A stretch of 64,000 nucleotides of DNA from Hirundichthys speculiger (taxonomy: Eukaryota; Chordata; Actinopteri; Beloniformes; Exocoetidae), in NCBI GenBank assembly GCA_018398805.1, contig JAGFBZ010002261.1:1-64000 (forward strand), given 5' to 3'. The notes beneath the pieces were generated by a model. The model was not told where the DNA came from. It made no database searches and saw only the letters and a program-made list of their open reading frames with translations. A program made the position numbers and the translations under genes. Shown here one piece after another: positions 46,215-57,800 of the stretch (the stretch's first letter is position 1; every line of letters starts with the position of its first letter).

Positions 46215-46412
46215 CCTTTATCCACGGTCGTTAGCATTGATCCAGCGGTGTGTTTACATCCGAGTACCTCCAAGATGGCTGCCGACTGGGTCACTGACCA
46301 AAATGTGACGTAGGTGAAAACCCTCTATAGCCGCGATAACACACACACACACACATATATAGTTGACAATAGTTTTTCATTGGAAAAAATAAATATCTGT
46401 TCATTTAAAGGG

Positions 46413-46538
46413 CTCTGGCATTTCTGGTTTTCTCACCTGTTCTGTGTAGTTTTTTCTCTGGTTTTCTTACCTCTTCTGTGTAGTTTTTTCTCTGGTTTTC
46501 TTACCTGTTCTCTGTAGTTTTATCTCTGGTTTTCTTAC
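46413..46538 (-). repeat. tandem splice-donor units after ZNF exon 1
   Basis: On the minus strand the exon end is followed by 34-bp units (GTAAGAAAACCAGAGATAAA plus ACTACAGAGAACAG). Every unit ends in an AG that precedes another GTAAGA or GTGAGA, giving four potential donors. Each shift of 34 nt changes the reading phase by one, so only the first donor (or one three units later) preserves the frame of exon 2. Confidence 0.85.
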
Positions 46539-46710
46539 CTGTTCTGTGTAGTTTGATCTCTGGTATCCGGGTGATGTCCAACAGTCTCCTCTGTCGCTCC
46601 AGCTCTGCTTCGTACCGGACGATGGTTTTTTCAAACTCTGAGAATATTTCTACGGCAGCAGCCGTTAGTCTGTCTCCTATAAACTGTCTCAGAGACTGAG
46701 CCGAAGACAT
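46539..46710 (-). CDS. first coding exon of a C2H2 zinc-finger gene, probably ZNF A
   Basis: 172-nt minus-strand exon: [57 protein letters not shown], then a G before GTAAGA. Ending at phase 1, it would join the finger exon at 31285 (AT...) as GAT = Asp, exactly as gene B does. The intron would be about 15 kb and would contain the hAT/LINE complex; no other finger exon on this strand lies between. The start has the same leader (CTGCAGCAACG-ATG) as the other two copies. Function of this N-terminal exon is unknown. Confidence 0.75.
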
Positions 46711-47406
46711 CGTTGCTGCAGAGACTCAGGTATTTCAGCTCAGGTGTTAAAACTCGACCTTCTTCCAGTGGGGAAGTCAAACACGAGGCGATAAAACTGC
46801 AGAGATAAAACTGTAGATATGGGTGTCCCACTGCTGGAAGCTCCGGGCGGTGCAGGTAGTCGCTCTTATGTTCCGCTAGAAAAGAACCGCCCGGAGCACC
46901 GGAGCTTGTGTCCTGGTCTGTCCCACCTGAATCCAGCAGGAGGCTGAACGCGACCTGGTCCGGTTTTTCAGCCGGTCTGCTCGGTGCTCAGCGGGACCTC
47001 AAGTCCACGCCGGTCGGTCGGCTCATGAAGGATATCCAGCGTACTCGGAGGTTCCGCGATCACGTGACAGCTGCGCGGGAGTCTGCTTGTTTATCGTACG
47101 ATCCGATGTCTCACCTGGCTTTGTTCATTCTCAAATTAACCAATTCAAAGGATGAGCGGTGTCAGATAAAATGTGCTTTTTGACTAATTAACCGGCCCTT
47201 TCCTCATAAGTGGTTCCAGTCTGTTCGCGGTTCCGTCCAGATGCCGAAGAACAAGAATAAACCAGCTCTTTTCAGAGAAGGTGGAACGAAAAGACTGAGC
47301 TGCCGCACGGAACGTCCCAGTGTGACACCAGCAGCCGTCTGGAGTCGGCAGGAAGAAGGTCGAGTTTTAACACCTGAGCTGAAATACCTGAGTCTCTGCA
47401 GCAACG
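46711..47406. promoter_or_regulatory. shared head-to-head promoter region of two ZNF genes
   Basis: The outer 65 bases on each side are inverted copies of one another (the ACCTGAGCTGAAATACCTGA leader). The centre is GC/CpG-rich (GCTCCGGGCGGTG, GAACCGCCCGGAGCACCGG, GATCACGTGACAGC with an E-box CACGTG). No TATA box. The arrangement suggests a bidirectional CpG promoter. The 46908-47183 and 47241-47486 frames have no recognised domain. Confidence 0.6.
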
Positions 47407-47578
47407 ATGTCTTCGGCTCAGTCTCTGAGACAGTTTATAGGAGACAGACTAACGGCTGCTGCCGTAGAAATATTCTCAGAGTTTGAAAAAACCATCGTCC
47501 GGTACGAAGCAGAGCTGGAGCGACAGAGGAGACTGTTGGACATCACCTGGAGACCAGAGACCAAGACTAACACGACAG
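47407..47578 (+). CDS. C2H2 zinc-finger protein B, exon 1
   Basis: 172-nt exon: [57 protein letters not shown], then G before GTAAGT. It differs from the 46539 copy only at its end, where a local duplication of GGACATCACCTGGAGACCAG created a second possible donor (ACAG|GTAAAT, 47615/47616). Using that donor would add 37 nt and change the phase, so 47578 is the chosen end. Confidence 0.85.
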
Positions 47579-47841
47579 GTAAGTCTGGACATCACCTGGA
47601 GACCAGAGACCACAGGTAAATGACCACTGTCCAGGTGTCCCTGACGTTCTCTGGTTCTTAACTAAACTAAATTAAACTAACAGGTTCAGGAACGTTTACA
47701 GGATGATATAAAGGTTCCTTTGTTAATGCTCAATTAAAATAAAATTATGTTCTACGTCACTGTTGTGACATGGACAGCAATCGTCTGATCGTAGTCAGAC
47801 TGAGGAAATACTCTGATTCAGAAACAGCAGCCTCAGTCTAG

Positions 47842-49011
47842 TCGGGATGTAACGATATAGAAAATCTGATATCGCGATTATCGTGACCAAATTATCACGG
47901 TTTACGATATTATCTCGGTATTCTTCATTGCTGTACAAATGTCCAAAAAACACATACATTTAAATAATTCCACAAAATCTTGTGAGTTTCTTGTCATACT
48001 AAAACATCAGAAGCCAAAATCTTATCAAAATGAAGCTTTCACATTAAAAGGGCAAACAACTGGCACAGAAAGAGGTTTTATTTTAAATGAACTAAATAAA
48101 TAACAGGAACAAAGCTTATTTGTCTGGTGAAAATTTAAATAAACACTTTAACAACCATAGTAGGTCAAAATATCAACAATTATCAGGAACAAAAATTATA
48201 GTGCAAGTTCAAATGAAATAAACTTTGGACTTTAAGCTGAACCTTAAATAAGTATAAATGTGTAAATAAAGACACAGTTGTTTAGGAGCCAAATATGTTG
48301 TTCTGAATTGTAGTTCACTCTGTGTGTCTGTGGGTGTCGCTGTGTTGTTACCTGAGGGTCAGGTATAAAGGTAGCTGCCTGTTATTGGTTAGCTGTTGGA
48401 CCCGGAAGGGCAAAAGGTTTTTGACTGCTGTGGCGCTAACTGCTGGCATTATGGTTGTCGGATCAGTTAATGGAATAAATTAATATTTTAACTGCATAAG
48501 AAGAACATCGTTCCGGTCCTTTTTCGATCAACACGCAAGGGTAACGTTTACGAAATGTGAGTTAGTGAAGCGCGTCAACCAGGTTCCTCTTGGTCAAACA
48601 TCTCAGTAGCTTTGAAGCATTAGCCTTAGCTCCTTCACGTTGCTTCTAAAAATTACAATAAAATGTAAACAAGTGCTCTGCAGACAGAATAACTGTCCAC
48701 CACCAGTTGTCCCTCTGCATTCTTAAAAAAAAAGAAATATTTCCAGACCTTGGATTTCGTCCTTTTAGTGGGTTGATAAATGTCCTGTGTGCTATCACCA
48801 CTTTCCGCCATGATTACGTTACATTGCCGATGTTACAAGCTACATATTCACGTGAGACACTGTCGCGAGTTGCTCAGACTTGAATGAGGCTGATATTACA
48901 CATCCCGGTAATCGACCGCGATAATGAGATGAAGTCAAACATAAACAGTAATCATTTTCGCGGTAAATTTTACCGCGCTTTACCGTAATACCGATAACCG
49001 TTTCATCCCTA
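47842..49011. mobile_element. hAT-type MITE, TIR TAGGGATG family, longest copy
   Basis: Ends are TCGGGATGTAACGATATAG (first bases mutated from TAGGG) and CCGTTTCATCCCTA. Perfect 8-bp TSD CAGTCTAG (47834-47841 and 49012-49019). Includes an internal segment (about 48520-48790) missing from 19620-20538. Lies in the intron of ZNF B. Confidence 0.9.
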
Positions 49012-49019
49012 CAGTCTAG

Positions 49020-49561
49020 TTCAGGTGAGACTCTGAATAAAGCAGGTTAGTAGCTGATCTCAGTATAAAGACATAAAGACACGGTCCTGTTGGACATTAC
49101 TGAGTAATTACTGAACCAAACCACAATGGTGGAAGGTGTCATCATGCTCTGGAAGGAGCTCTGAACAGAAGGCGTCGGCTCGTTAACGTTAAACCTCCAT
49201 GAGCACGTCAATGCCTTCATCAGAATATCGTCTTAATTTAGTCGGTAATCAGACTGTTGTCCATGTAAACGTCACTGAAGTGACTCATCAGACACTCGTG
49301 TCCCTTCTGTCCCACAAATAAAGCATCACAGGTCAGCCGTAGACCATCCCTGGTGCATTATGGGACGGCTTGAGTCTGGTATATAAAGAATAACAATTCT
49401 GTTCACATTTGGACGGTTCTGCATTTGACCAAAGAATCTGATACCAGAACACATGAGGCTTTTCTAGAAGTTTTCCCAGATCATGACCCGAGCAAATCTG
49501 ATTAATTAGCTGCATACGACTCCCGTCTCCAACAAACCTGTGACTTGTGTTTATGTGATGA
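49020..49561. other. ZNF B intron DNA; no feature seen
   Basis: Unique-looking non-coding sequence between the MITE and a minisatellite. Confidence 0.4.
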
Positions 49562-49800
49562 AGGGTTCTTTGGTGGTCTTTGGGGTTCTTTGGTGGTCTT
49601 TGGGGTTCTTTGGTGGTCTTTGGTGGTCTTTGGGGTTTTTTGGTGTTCTTTGGGGTTCCTTGGTGGTCTTTGGTGTTCTTTGGTGGTCTTTGGTGGTCTT
49701 TGGGGTTTTTTGGTGGTCTTTGGGGTTCTTTGGGGTTCTTTGGTGGTCTTTGGTGGTCTTTGGGGTTCTTTGGTGGTCTTTGGGGGTCTTTGGTGGTTTT
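49562..49800. repeat. 10/20-bp minisatellite TTCTTTGGTGGTCTTTGGGG
   Basis: About 24 decamers of the type TCTTTGGTGG/TCTTTGGGGT. Multiple overlapping frames on both strands (WSLGFFGG, KDHQRPPKNP) are by-products. In the intron of ZNF B. Confidence 0.95.
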
Positions 49801-50026
49801 CCAGGTCTGGTGATGTTTGGAGAGCGTTTGGTCGAAGGTTCCTCTGAGACGTTGATCACCTGATCTGATCTGCTTCACAAACCACAAAACAGGAGCCCAA
49901 ACAGAACTGAATAAAACCCCGAAAAATAAAAAAAATAAAATAAAAATCCAAGCTAAGATCGTGACATCACCCAGTTCAGGTGATCATTTATCAAGTTTAT
50001 AACTCTTTATTTTTTTTCTTTTGTAG

Positions 50027-51165
50027 ATGTCCAGCAGCTTTCTGTCTGCAAGGAGGAGGAGGAGGTTCTGACGGAGCAGCAGCTCTGTGACCAGAAGGAG
50101 ACCTCCAGTCTGGATCAGGAGGAACCAGAACCTCCACAGATCAAAGAAGAACCAGAGGAACTCTGGACCGGTCCTGAGGAAGAGCAGCTGGTGCTGAAGG
50201 AGGAGACTGATGTCTTCATGGTGACTCCAGCTTATGAGGAACCAGAACCAGACCAGCTCCTCCCTGAGAACTGGACTGAAGCTGAGAGTCGAGACCAGGA
50301 AGGAAACAGACCTGAAGACACAGAGACGAAGCCGAAGAAGAGACGCCGCAGAGACAGGAGACGCAACAACCTGACCAATGAAGATCAGTCCGCCGACGCA
50401 GGTGACACGTCTGTCAAATGTGAAGTTTGTGGTCGTGGCTTTAAACATACGTCAGAGATGAAGCGACATTATCGAATCCACACAGGTGAGAAGCCGTTCA
50501 CCTGCAAAATATGCAAGAAAACCTTCCGATACAACTTTAACCTGTTGGCTCACATGAGGGCGCACACGGACGAGAAGCGCCACTTCTGCTCCACCTGTGG
50601 AGAAGGTTTCTTCTTTGCATCGGTGCTGAAAAAGCACGAAGCAGTCCACACAGGTGAGGTGTTCACCTGCCACGTCTGCGGTAAATGCTTCTCCGTCGAC
50701 AGCAGCCTGTCGCGCCACATGAGGAGCCACACAGGTGAGAAGATGCATCCCTGCATCATCTGTGGAAAATCCTTCCCCCACAACAGCAACCTGCTGCGAC
50801 ACATGAGGACTCACACAGGTGAGAAGCCTTATCCCTGCCAGACCTGCGGCAAGAGCTTCACCAGCAGCAGCAACCTGCTGGAGCACATGATCACCCACAC
50901 TGGCGAGAAGCCCTACCTGTGCAAGGTGTGTGGCAAGAGCTTCACCCAGAGGAGCAGCCTGAACGTCCACAAGAGGATCCACACCGGCGAGAAGCCCTTT
51001 TCCTGCAAAACCTGTGGGAAAGGCTTCACGAGGAAGTTTCACCTGCTGAACCACATGACGACGCACACCGGAGAGGAGCCATTCCAGTGTAAAAGCTGCG
51101 GTAAAAGCTTCAGCAAGAGCTGGAGTCTGTACGTCCACATGAAGGTCCACTCTGACGACAAGTGA
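50027..51165 (+). CDS. C2H2 zinc-finger protein B, exon 2 (nine fingers)
   Basis: Follows the acceptor TTTTTTTCTTTTGTAG. With the final G of exon 1 it starts [20 protein letters not shown], continues with the acidic linker ([27 protein letters not shown]) and a basic stretch [12 protein letters not shown] that could be a nuclear localisation signal. Nine C2H2 fingers follow with HTGEKP linkers, and the stop is at 51163-51165. Exons 1 and 2 total 1311 nt, 436 aa, no interruption. Helix positions -1/2/3/6 are H/S/E/R, Y/F/N/A, F/S/V/K, V/S/S/R, H/S/N/R, S/S/N/E, Q/S/S/V, R/F/H/N and K/W/S/V. Fingers 5 and 7 share their contact residues with A. A nuclear DNA-binding protein by family; target unknown. 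Confidence 0.93.
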
Positions 51166-51241
51166 CTATTTTAAAACAGTTTGTTATAGCAGTAGGTGAG
51201 AAGACGCAGCCCGTTGTTGAAATCACCAGTGGGAGCAGTCG

Positions 51242-51283
<42 letters not shown>

Positions 51284-51837
51284 GACTACAGGAGCAGTCG
51301 GTTCCTTAAAGCAGAAGATGGTCAGAGAAGTCATTTGACTTGCTTCCTTATGTGCTGCAGCATCGTAGCATACTGCATACTAGCATCCACTGGAGGACCA
51401 GTATGCAGTATATACTGTTTACTACACTGGATGAGCAGTATACCTATTTAAAAGATAACCACATCATCTGTAAAAATGTGTGATGAAGAATTCCATGAAA
51501 AAGTACCATGAAAAACATATAATCTTGTAAACTATCTTACATTAGAAGTCCCATAAAAGGTTTTTTGTTTTTGTTGTTGTGCAGTTATTTGTGTAGTTAT
51601 TTCACTTTGATGGTGACTCAATAATTGTTTGGACTGAAAAGTCAGATTCTTCTATTTTCTGTGAGCCACCAATCAAAAGACCACATCCATAATTATACTT
51701 AAATTGTTGCGTTATAAAACTTTACCTGATAAGGGTCATGAAAACTGACCCCTGTACAGTTTTCATGGATCAGCATGTCATGTCAATGGACTCACTGGAC
51801 TCCACTGGACTCACTCAAGGGACTCACTGTTGGAGCC
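51166..51837. other. 3' flank of ZNF B with a 38-base G run
   Basis: G run at 51245-51282. Near 51365-51435 there are inverted ATACTGCATACTAGCATCC/GTATGCAGTATATACTG motifs of a possible MITE end. Just before the satellite is a short GGACTCACT/GGACTCCACT repeat (51790-51830). No gene or clear poly(A) signal. Confidence 0.5.
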
Positions 51838-54800
51838 AGACCCTAGTGGTCAGTAGAGGAACTGCAGCCTCTAGTGGTCAGTAGAGGAACTGCAGCCTCT
51901 AGTGGTCGGTAGAGGAACTGCAGCCTCTAGTGGTCGGTAGAGAAACTGCAGCCTCTAGTGGTCGGTAGAGAAACTGCAACCTCTAGTATTCGGTAGAGGA
52001 AGAGCAGCCTCTAGTGGGTACTGGATTAACTGCAGCCTCTAGTCGTCAGTAGAGGAACTGCAGCCTCTAGTGGTCAAAGAGGAACTGCAGTCTCTAGTGG
52101 TCGGTAGAGAAACTGCAGTCTCTAGTGGTTACTAGATTAACTGCAGCCTCTAGCGGTTGGTGGAGGAACCGCAGCCTCTATTGGTTACTGGATCACCTGC
52201 AGCCTCTAGTGGTTACAGTATCAACTGCAGCCTCTAGTGGTCGGTGGAGGAACTGCAGTCTCTAGTGGTCGTTGGAGGAACTGCAGTCTCTAGTGGTCGG
52301 TGGAGGAACTGCAGTCTCTAGTGGTCGGTGGAGGAACTGCAGTCTCTAGTGGTCCGTAGACGAACTGCAATCTCTAGTGGTTACTGGATCAACCGCAGCC
52401 TCTAGCGGTCGGTGGAGGAACCGCAGCCTCTAGCGGTCGGTGGAGGAACCGCAGACTCTAGCGGTCGGTGGAGGAACCGCAGCCTCTAGTGGTTACTGGA
52501 TTAACTGCAGCCTCTAGTGGTTACTGGATCAACTGCAGCCTCTAGTGGTTACTGGGATCACTGCAGCCTCTATGGTCGGTGGAGGAACTGCAGTCTCTAG
52601 TGGTTACTGGATCAACTGCAGCCTCTAGTGGTCAGTAGAGGAACTGCAGTCTCTAGTGGTTACTGGATTAACTGCAGCCTCTAGTGGGCGGTAGAGGAAC
52701 GGCAGCCTCTAGTGGTTACTGGATTAACTGCAGCCTCTAGTGGTCGGTAGAGGAACTGCAGCCTCTAGTGGGTACTGGATTAACTGCAGCCTCTAGTCGT
52801 CAGTAGAGGAACTGCAGCCTCTAGTGGTCAAAGAGGAACTGCAGTCTCTAGTGGTCGGTAGAGAAACTGCAGTCTCTAGTGGTTACTAGATTAACTGCAG
52901 CCTCTAGCGGTTGGTGGAGGAACCGCAGCCTCTATTGGTTACTGGATCACCTGCAGCCTCTAGTGGTTACAGGATCAACTGCAGCCTCTAGTGGTCGGTG
53001 GAGGAACTGCAGTCTCTAGTGGTCGTTGGAGGAACTGCAGTCTCTAGTGGTCGGTGGAGGAACTGCAGTCTCTAGTGGTCGGTGGAGGAACTGCAGTCTC
53101 TAGTGGTCCGTAGACGAACTGCAGTCTCTAGTGGTTACTGGATCAACTGCAGTCTCTAGTGGTCAGTAGAGGAACTGCAGCCTCTAGTGGTTACTGGATT
53201 AACTGCAGCCTCTAGCGGTCGGTGGAGGAACCGCAGCCTCTAGCGGTCGGTGGAGGAACCGCAGCCTCTAGCGGTCGGTGGAGGAACCGCAGACTCTAGC
53301 GGTCGGTGGAGGAACCGCAGCCTCTAGTGGTTACTGGATCAAATGCAGCCTCTAGTGGTCAAAGAGGAACTGCAGTCTCTAGTGGTCGGTAGAGGAACTG
53401 CAGCCTCTAGTGGTCGGTAGAGAAACTGCAGTCTCTAGTGGTTACTGGATTAACTGCAGCCTCTAGTGGTCAGTAGAGGAACTGCAGCCACTAGTGGTTA
53501 CTGGATTAACTGCAGTCTCTAGTGGTCGGTAGAGGAACTGCAGCCTCTAGTGGTCAAAGAGGAACTGCAGTGTCTAGTGGTCGGTAGAGGAACTGCAGCC
53601 TCTAGTGGTTACTGGATCAACTGCAGCCTCTAGTGGTCAGTAGAGGAACTGCAGTCTCTAGTGGTTACTGGATTAACTGCAGCCTCTAGTGGTCGGTAGA
53701 GGAACTGCAGCCTCTAGTGGGTACTGGATTAACTGCAGCCTCTAGTCGTCAGTAGAGGAACTGCAGCCTCTAGTGGTCAAAGAGGAACTGCAGTCTCTAG
53801 TGGTCGGTAGAGAAACTGCAGTCTCTAGTGGTTACTAGATTAACTGCAGCCTCTAGCGGTTGGTGGAGGAACCGCAGCCTCTATTGGTTACTGGATCACC
53901 TGCAGCCTCTAGTGGTTACAGGATCAACTGCAGCCTCTAGTGGTCGGTGGAGGAACTGCAGTCTCTAGTGGTCGTTGGAGGAACTGCAGTCTCTAGTGGT
54001 CGGTAGAGGAACTGCAGTCTCTAGTGGTCGGTGGAGGAACTGCAGTCTCTAGTGGTCCGTAGACGAACTGCAGTCTCTAGTGGTTACTGGATCAACTGCA
54101 GTCTCTAGTGGTCAGTAGAGGAACTGCAGCCTCTAGTGGTTACTGGATTAACTGCAGCCTCTAGCGGTCGGTGGAGGAACCGCAGCCTCTAGCGGTCGGT
54201 GGAAGAACCGCAGCCTCTAGCGGTCGGTGGAGGAACCGCAGACTCTAGCGGTCGGTGGAGGAACCGCAGCCTCTAGTGGTTACTGGATTAACTGCAGCCT
54301 CTAGTGGTTACTGGATCAACTGCAGCCTCTAGTGGTTACTGGATCAACTGCAGCCTCTAGTGGTCGGTGGAGGAACTGCAGTCTCTAGTGGTTACTGGAT
54401 CAACTGCAGCCTCTAGTGGTCAGTAGAGGAACTGCAGTCTCTAGTGGTTACTGGATTAACTGCAGCCTCTAGTGGGCGGTAGAGGAACGGCAGCCTCTAG
54501 TGGTTACTGGATTAACTGCAGCCTCTAGTCGTCAGTAGAGGAACTGCAGCCTCTAGTGGTCAAAGAGGAACTGCAGTCTCTAGTGGTCGGTAGAGAAACT
54601 GCAGTCTCTAGTGGTTACTAGATTAACTGCAGCCTCTAGCGGTTGGTGGAGGAACCGCAGCCTCTATTGGTTACTGGATCACCTGCAGCCTCTAGTGGTT
54701 ACAGGATCAACTGCAGCCTCTAGTGGTCGGTGGAGGAACTGCAGCCTCTAGTGGTCGGTGGAGGAACTGCAGTCTCTAGTGGTCGGTGGAGGAACTGCAG

Positions 54801-57800
54801 TCTCTAGTGGTCGGTGGAGGAACTGCAGTCTCTAGTGGTTACAGGATCAACTGCAGCCTCTAGTGGTCGGTGGAGGAACTGCAGTCTCTAGTGGTCGTTG
54901 GAGGAACTGCAGTCTCTAGTGGTCGGTAGAGGAACTGCAGTCTCTAGTGGTCGGTGGAGGAACTGCAGTCTCTAGTGGTCCGTAGACGAACTGCAGTCTC
55001 TAGTGGTTACTGGATCAACTGCAGTCTCTAGTGGTCAGTAGAGGAACTGCAGCCTCTAGTGGTTACTGGATTAACTGCAGCCTCTAGCGGTCGGTGGAGG
55101 AACCGCAGCCTCTAGCGGTCGGTGGAGGAACCGCAGCCTCTAGCGGTCGGTGGAGGAACCGCAGACCTCTAGCGGTCGGTGGAGGAACCGCAGCCTCTAG
55201 TGGTTACTGGATTAACTGCAGCCTCTAGTGGTTACTGGATCAACTGCAGCCTCTAGTGGTTACTGGATCAACTGCAGCCTCTAGTGGTCGGTGGAGGAAC
55301 TGCAGTCTCTAGTGGTTACTGGATCAACTGCAGCCTCTAGTGGTCAGTAGAGGAACTGCAGTCTCTAGTGGTTACTGGATTAACTGCAGCCTCTAGTGGG
55401 CGGTAGAGGAACGGCAGCCTCTAGTGGTTACTGGATTAACTGCAGCCTCTAGTCGTCAGTAGAGGAACTGCAGCCTCTAGTGGTCAAAGAGGAACTGCAG
55501 TCTCTAGTGGTCGGTAGAGAAACTGCAGTCTCTAGTGGTTACTAGATTAACTGCAGCCTCTAGCGGTTGGTGGAGGAACCGCAGCCTCTATTGGTTACTG
55601 GATCACCTGCAGCCTCTAGTGGTTACAGGATCAACTGCAGCCTCTAGTGGTCGGTGGAGGAACTGCAGCCTCTAGTGGTCGGTGGAGGAACTGCAGTCTC
55701 TAGTGGTCGGTGGAGGAACTGCAGTCTCTAGTGGTCGGTGGAGGAACTGCAGTCTCTAGTGGTCCGTAGAGGAACTGCAGTCTCTAGTGGTTACTGGATC
55801 AACTGCAGTCTCTAGTGGTCAGTAGAGGAACTGCAGCCTCTAGTGGTTACTAGATTAACTGCAGCCTCTAGCGGTCGGTGGAGGAACCGCAGCCTCTAGC
55901 GGTCGGTGGAGGAACCGCAGCCTCTAGCGGTCGGTGGAGGAACCGCAGACTCTAGCGGTCGGTGGAGGAACCGCAGCCTCTAGTGGTTACTGGATTAACT
56001 GCAGCCTCTAGTGGTTACTGGATCAACTGCAGCCTCTAGTGGTCGGTGGAGGAACTGCAGTCTCTAGTGGTCAGTAGAGGAACTGCAGTCTCTAGTGGTC
56101 AGTAGAGGAACTGCAGTCTCTAGTGGTCAGTAGAGGAACTGCAGTCTCTAGTGGTTACTGGATTAACTGCAGCCTCTAGTGGTCGGTAGAGGAACTGCAG
56201 CCACTAGTGGTTACTGGATTAACTGCAGTCTCTAGTGGTCGGTAGAGGAACTGCAGCCTCTAGTGGTCAAAGAGGAACTGCAGTCTCTAGTGGTCGGTAG
56301 AGGAACTGCAGCCTCTAGTGGTTACTGGATCAACTGCAACCTCTAGTGGTCAGTAGAGGAACTGCAGTCTCTAGTGGTTACTGGATTAACTGCAGCCTCT
56401 AGTGGTCGGTAGAGGAACTGCAGCCTCTAGTGGGTACTGGATTAACTGCAGCCTCTAGTCGTCAGTAGAGGAACTGCAGCCTCTAGTGGTCAAAGAGGAA
56501 CTGCAGTCTCTAGTAGTCGGTAGAGAAACTGCAGTCTCTAGTGGTTACTAGATTAACTGCAGCCTCTAGCGGTTGGTGGAGGAACCGCAGCCTCTATTGG
56601 TTACTGGATCACCTGCAGCCTCTAGTGGTTACAGGATCAACTGCAGCCTCTAGTGGTCGGTGGAGGAACTGCAGTCTCTAGTGGTCGGTAGAAAAACTGC
56701 AGTCTCTAGTGGTCGGTGGAGGAACTGCAGTCTCTAGTGGTCCGGTGTGAGAGGAACTGCAGTCTCTAGTGGTTACTGGATCAACTGCAGTCTCTAGTGG
56801 TCAGTAGAGGAAACTGCAGCCTCTAGTGGTTAGGAACGCAGCCTATAGCGGTTGCAGCCTCTAGCGGTCGGTGGAGGAACCGCAGCCTCTAGCGGTCGGT
56901 GGAGGAACCGCAGCCTCTAGTGGTTACTGGATTAACTGCAGCCTCTAGTGGTTACTGGATCAACTGCAGCCTCTAGTGGTTACTGGATCAACTGCAGCCT
57001 CTAGTGGTCGGTGGAGGAACTGCAGTCTCTAGTGGTTACTGGATCAACTGCAGCCTCTAGTGGTCAGTAGAGGAACTGCAGTCTCTAGTGGTTACTGGAT
57101 TAACTGCAGCCTCTAGTGGGCGGTAGAGGAACGGCAGCCTCTAGTGGTTACTGGATTAACTGCAGCCTCTAGTCGTCAGTAGAGGAACTGCAGCCTCTAG
57201 TGGTCAAAGAGGAACTGCAGTCTCTAGTGGTCGGTAGAGAAACTGCAGTCTCTAGTGGTTACTAGATTAACTGCAGCCTCTAGCGGTTGGTGGAGGAACC
57301 GCAGCCTCTATTGGTTACTGGATCACCTGCAGCCTCTAGTGGTTACAGGATCAACTGCAGCCTCTAGTGGTCGGTGGAGGAACTGCAGTCTCTAGTGGTC
57401 GGTGGAGGAACTGCAGTCTCTAGTGGTCCGTAGAGGAACTGCAGTCTCTAGTGGTTACTGGATCAACTGCAGTCTCTAGTGGTCAGTAGAGGAACTGCAG
57501 CCTCTAGTGGTTACTGGATTAACTGCAGCCTCTAGTGGTTACAGGATCAACTGCAGCCTCTAGTGGTCGGTAGAGGAACTGCAGCCTCTAGCGGTCGGTG
57601 GAGGAACCGCAGCCTGTAGCGGTCGGTGGAGGAACCGCAGACTCTAGCGGTCGGTGGAGGAACCGCAGCCTCTAGTGGTAACTGGAGCTGCCTCTAGTGG
57701 TTACTGGATCAACTGCAGCCTCTAGTGGTTACTGGATCAACTGCAGCCTCTAGTGGTCGGGGATGAACTGCAGTCTCTAGTGGTTACTTGATCAACTGCA

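Larger units (their letters stand above)
45430..46325. mobile_element. THAP/YqaJ-bearing DNA transposon remnant (ISL2EU-like)
   Basis: TIR GAGGGTTTTCAC and GTGAAAACCCTC with TA on both sides (45428-45429 and 46326-46327). It carries a plus-strand THAP exon (45547-45763) and a minus-strand start of a YqaJ-type protein (45954-46214). This pairing I know from ISL2EU-type elements. Only exon 1 of each gene remains. Confidence 0.65.
45352..46412. mobile_element. hAT-like element (family of 31583-34012), right end lost, with nested insertion
   Basis: Left end TAGGGGTGCACGATAAGTAT resembles the terminus of 31583-34012. The sequence after the nested element (GATAACACACACACA, GTTTTTCATTGGAAAAAATA, GTTCATTTAAAG) also matches that family. 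The expected right terminus ATCGTGCATCCCTA is absent, so this end has been deleted together with the TSD. It interrupts the ZNF donor array. Confidence 0.75.

Noticed and set aside
49333..49887. Frames rich in KDHQRPPKNP or WSLGFFGG on both strands
   Set aside because: By-products of the 10/20-bp minisatellite in the ZNF B intron.
50452..51150. 232-codon minus-strand frame opposite ZNF B
   Set aside because: Shadow of the finger exon; Cys/His codon periodicity gives long antisense frames. The same holds for plus-strand frames over 30015-31322.
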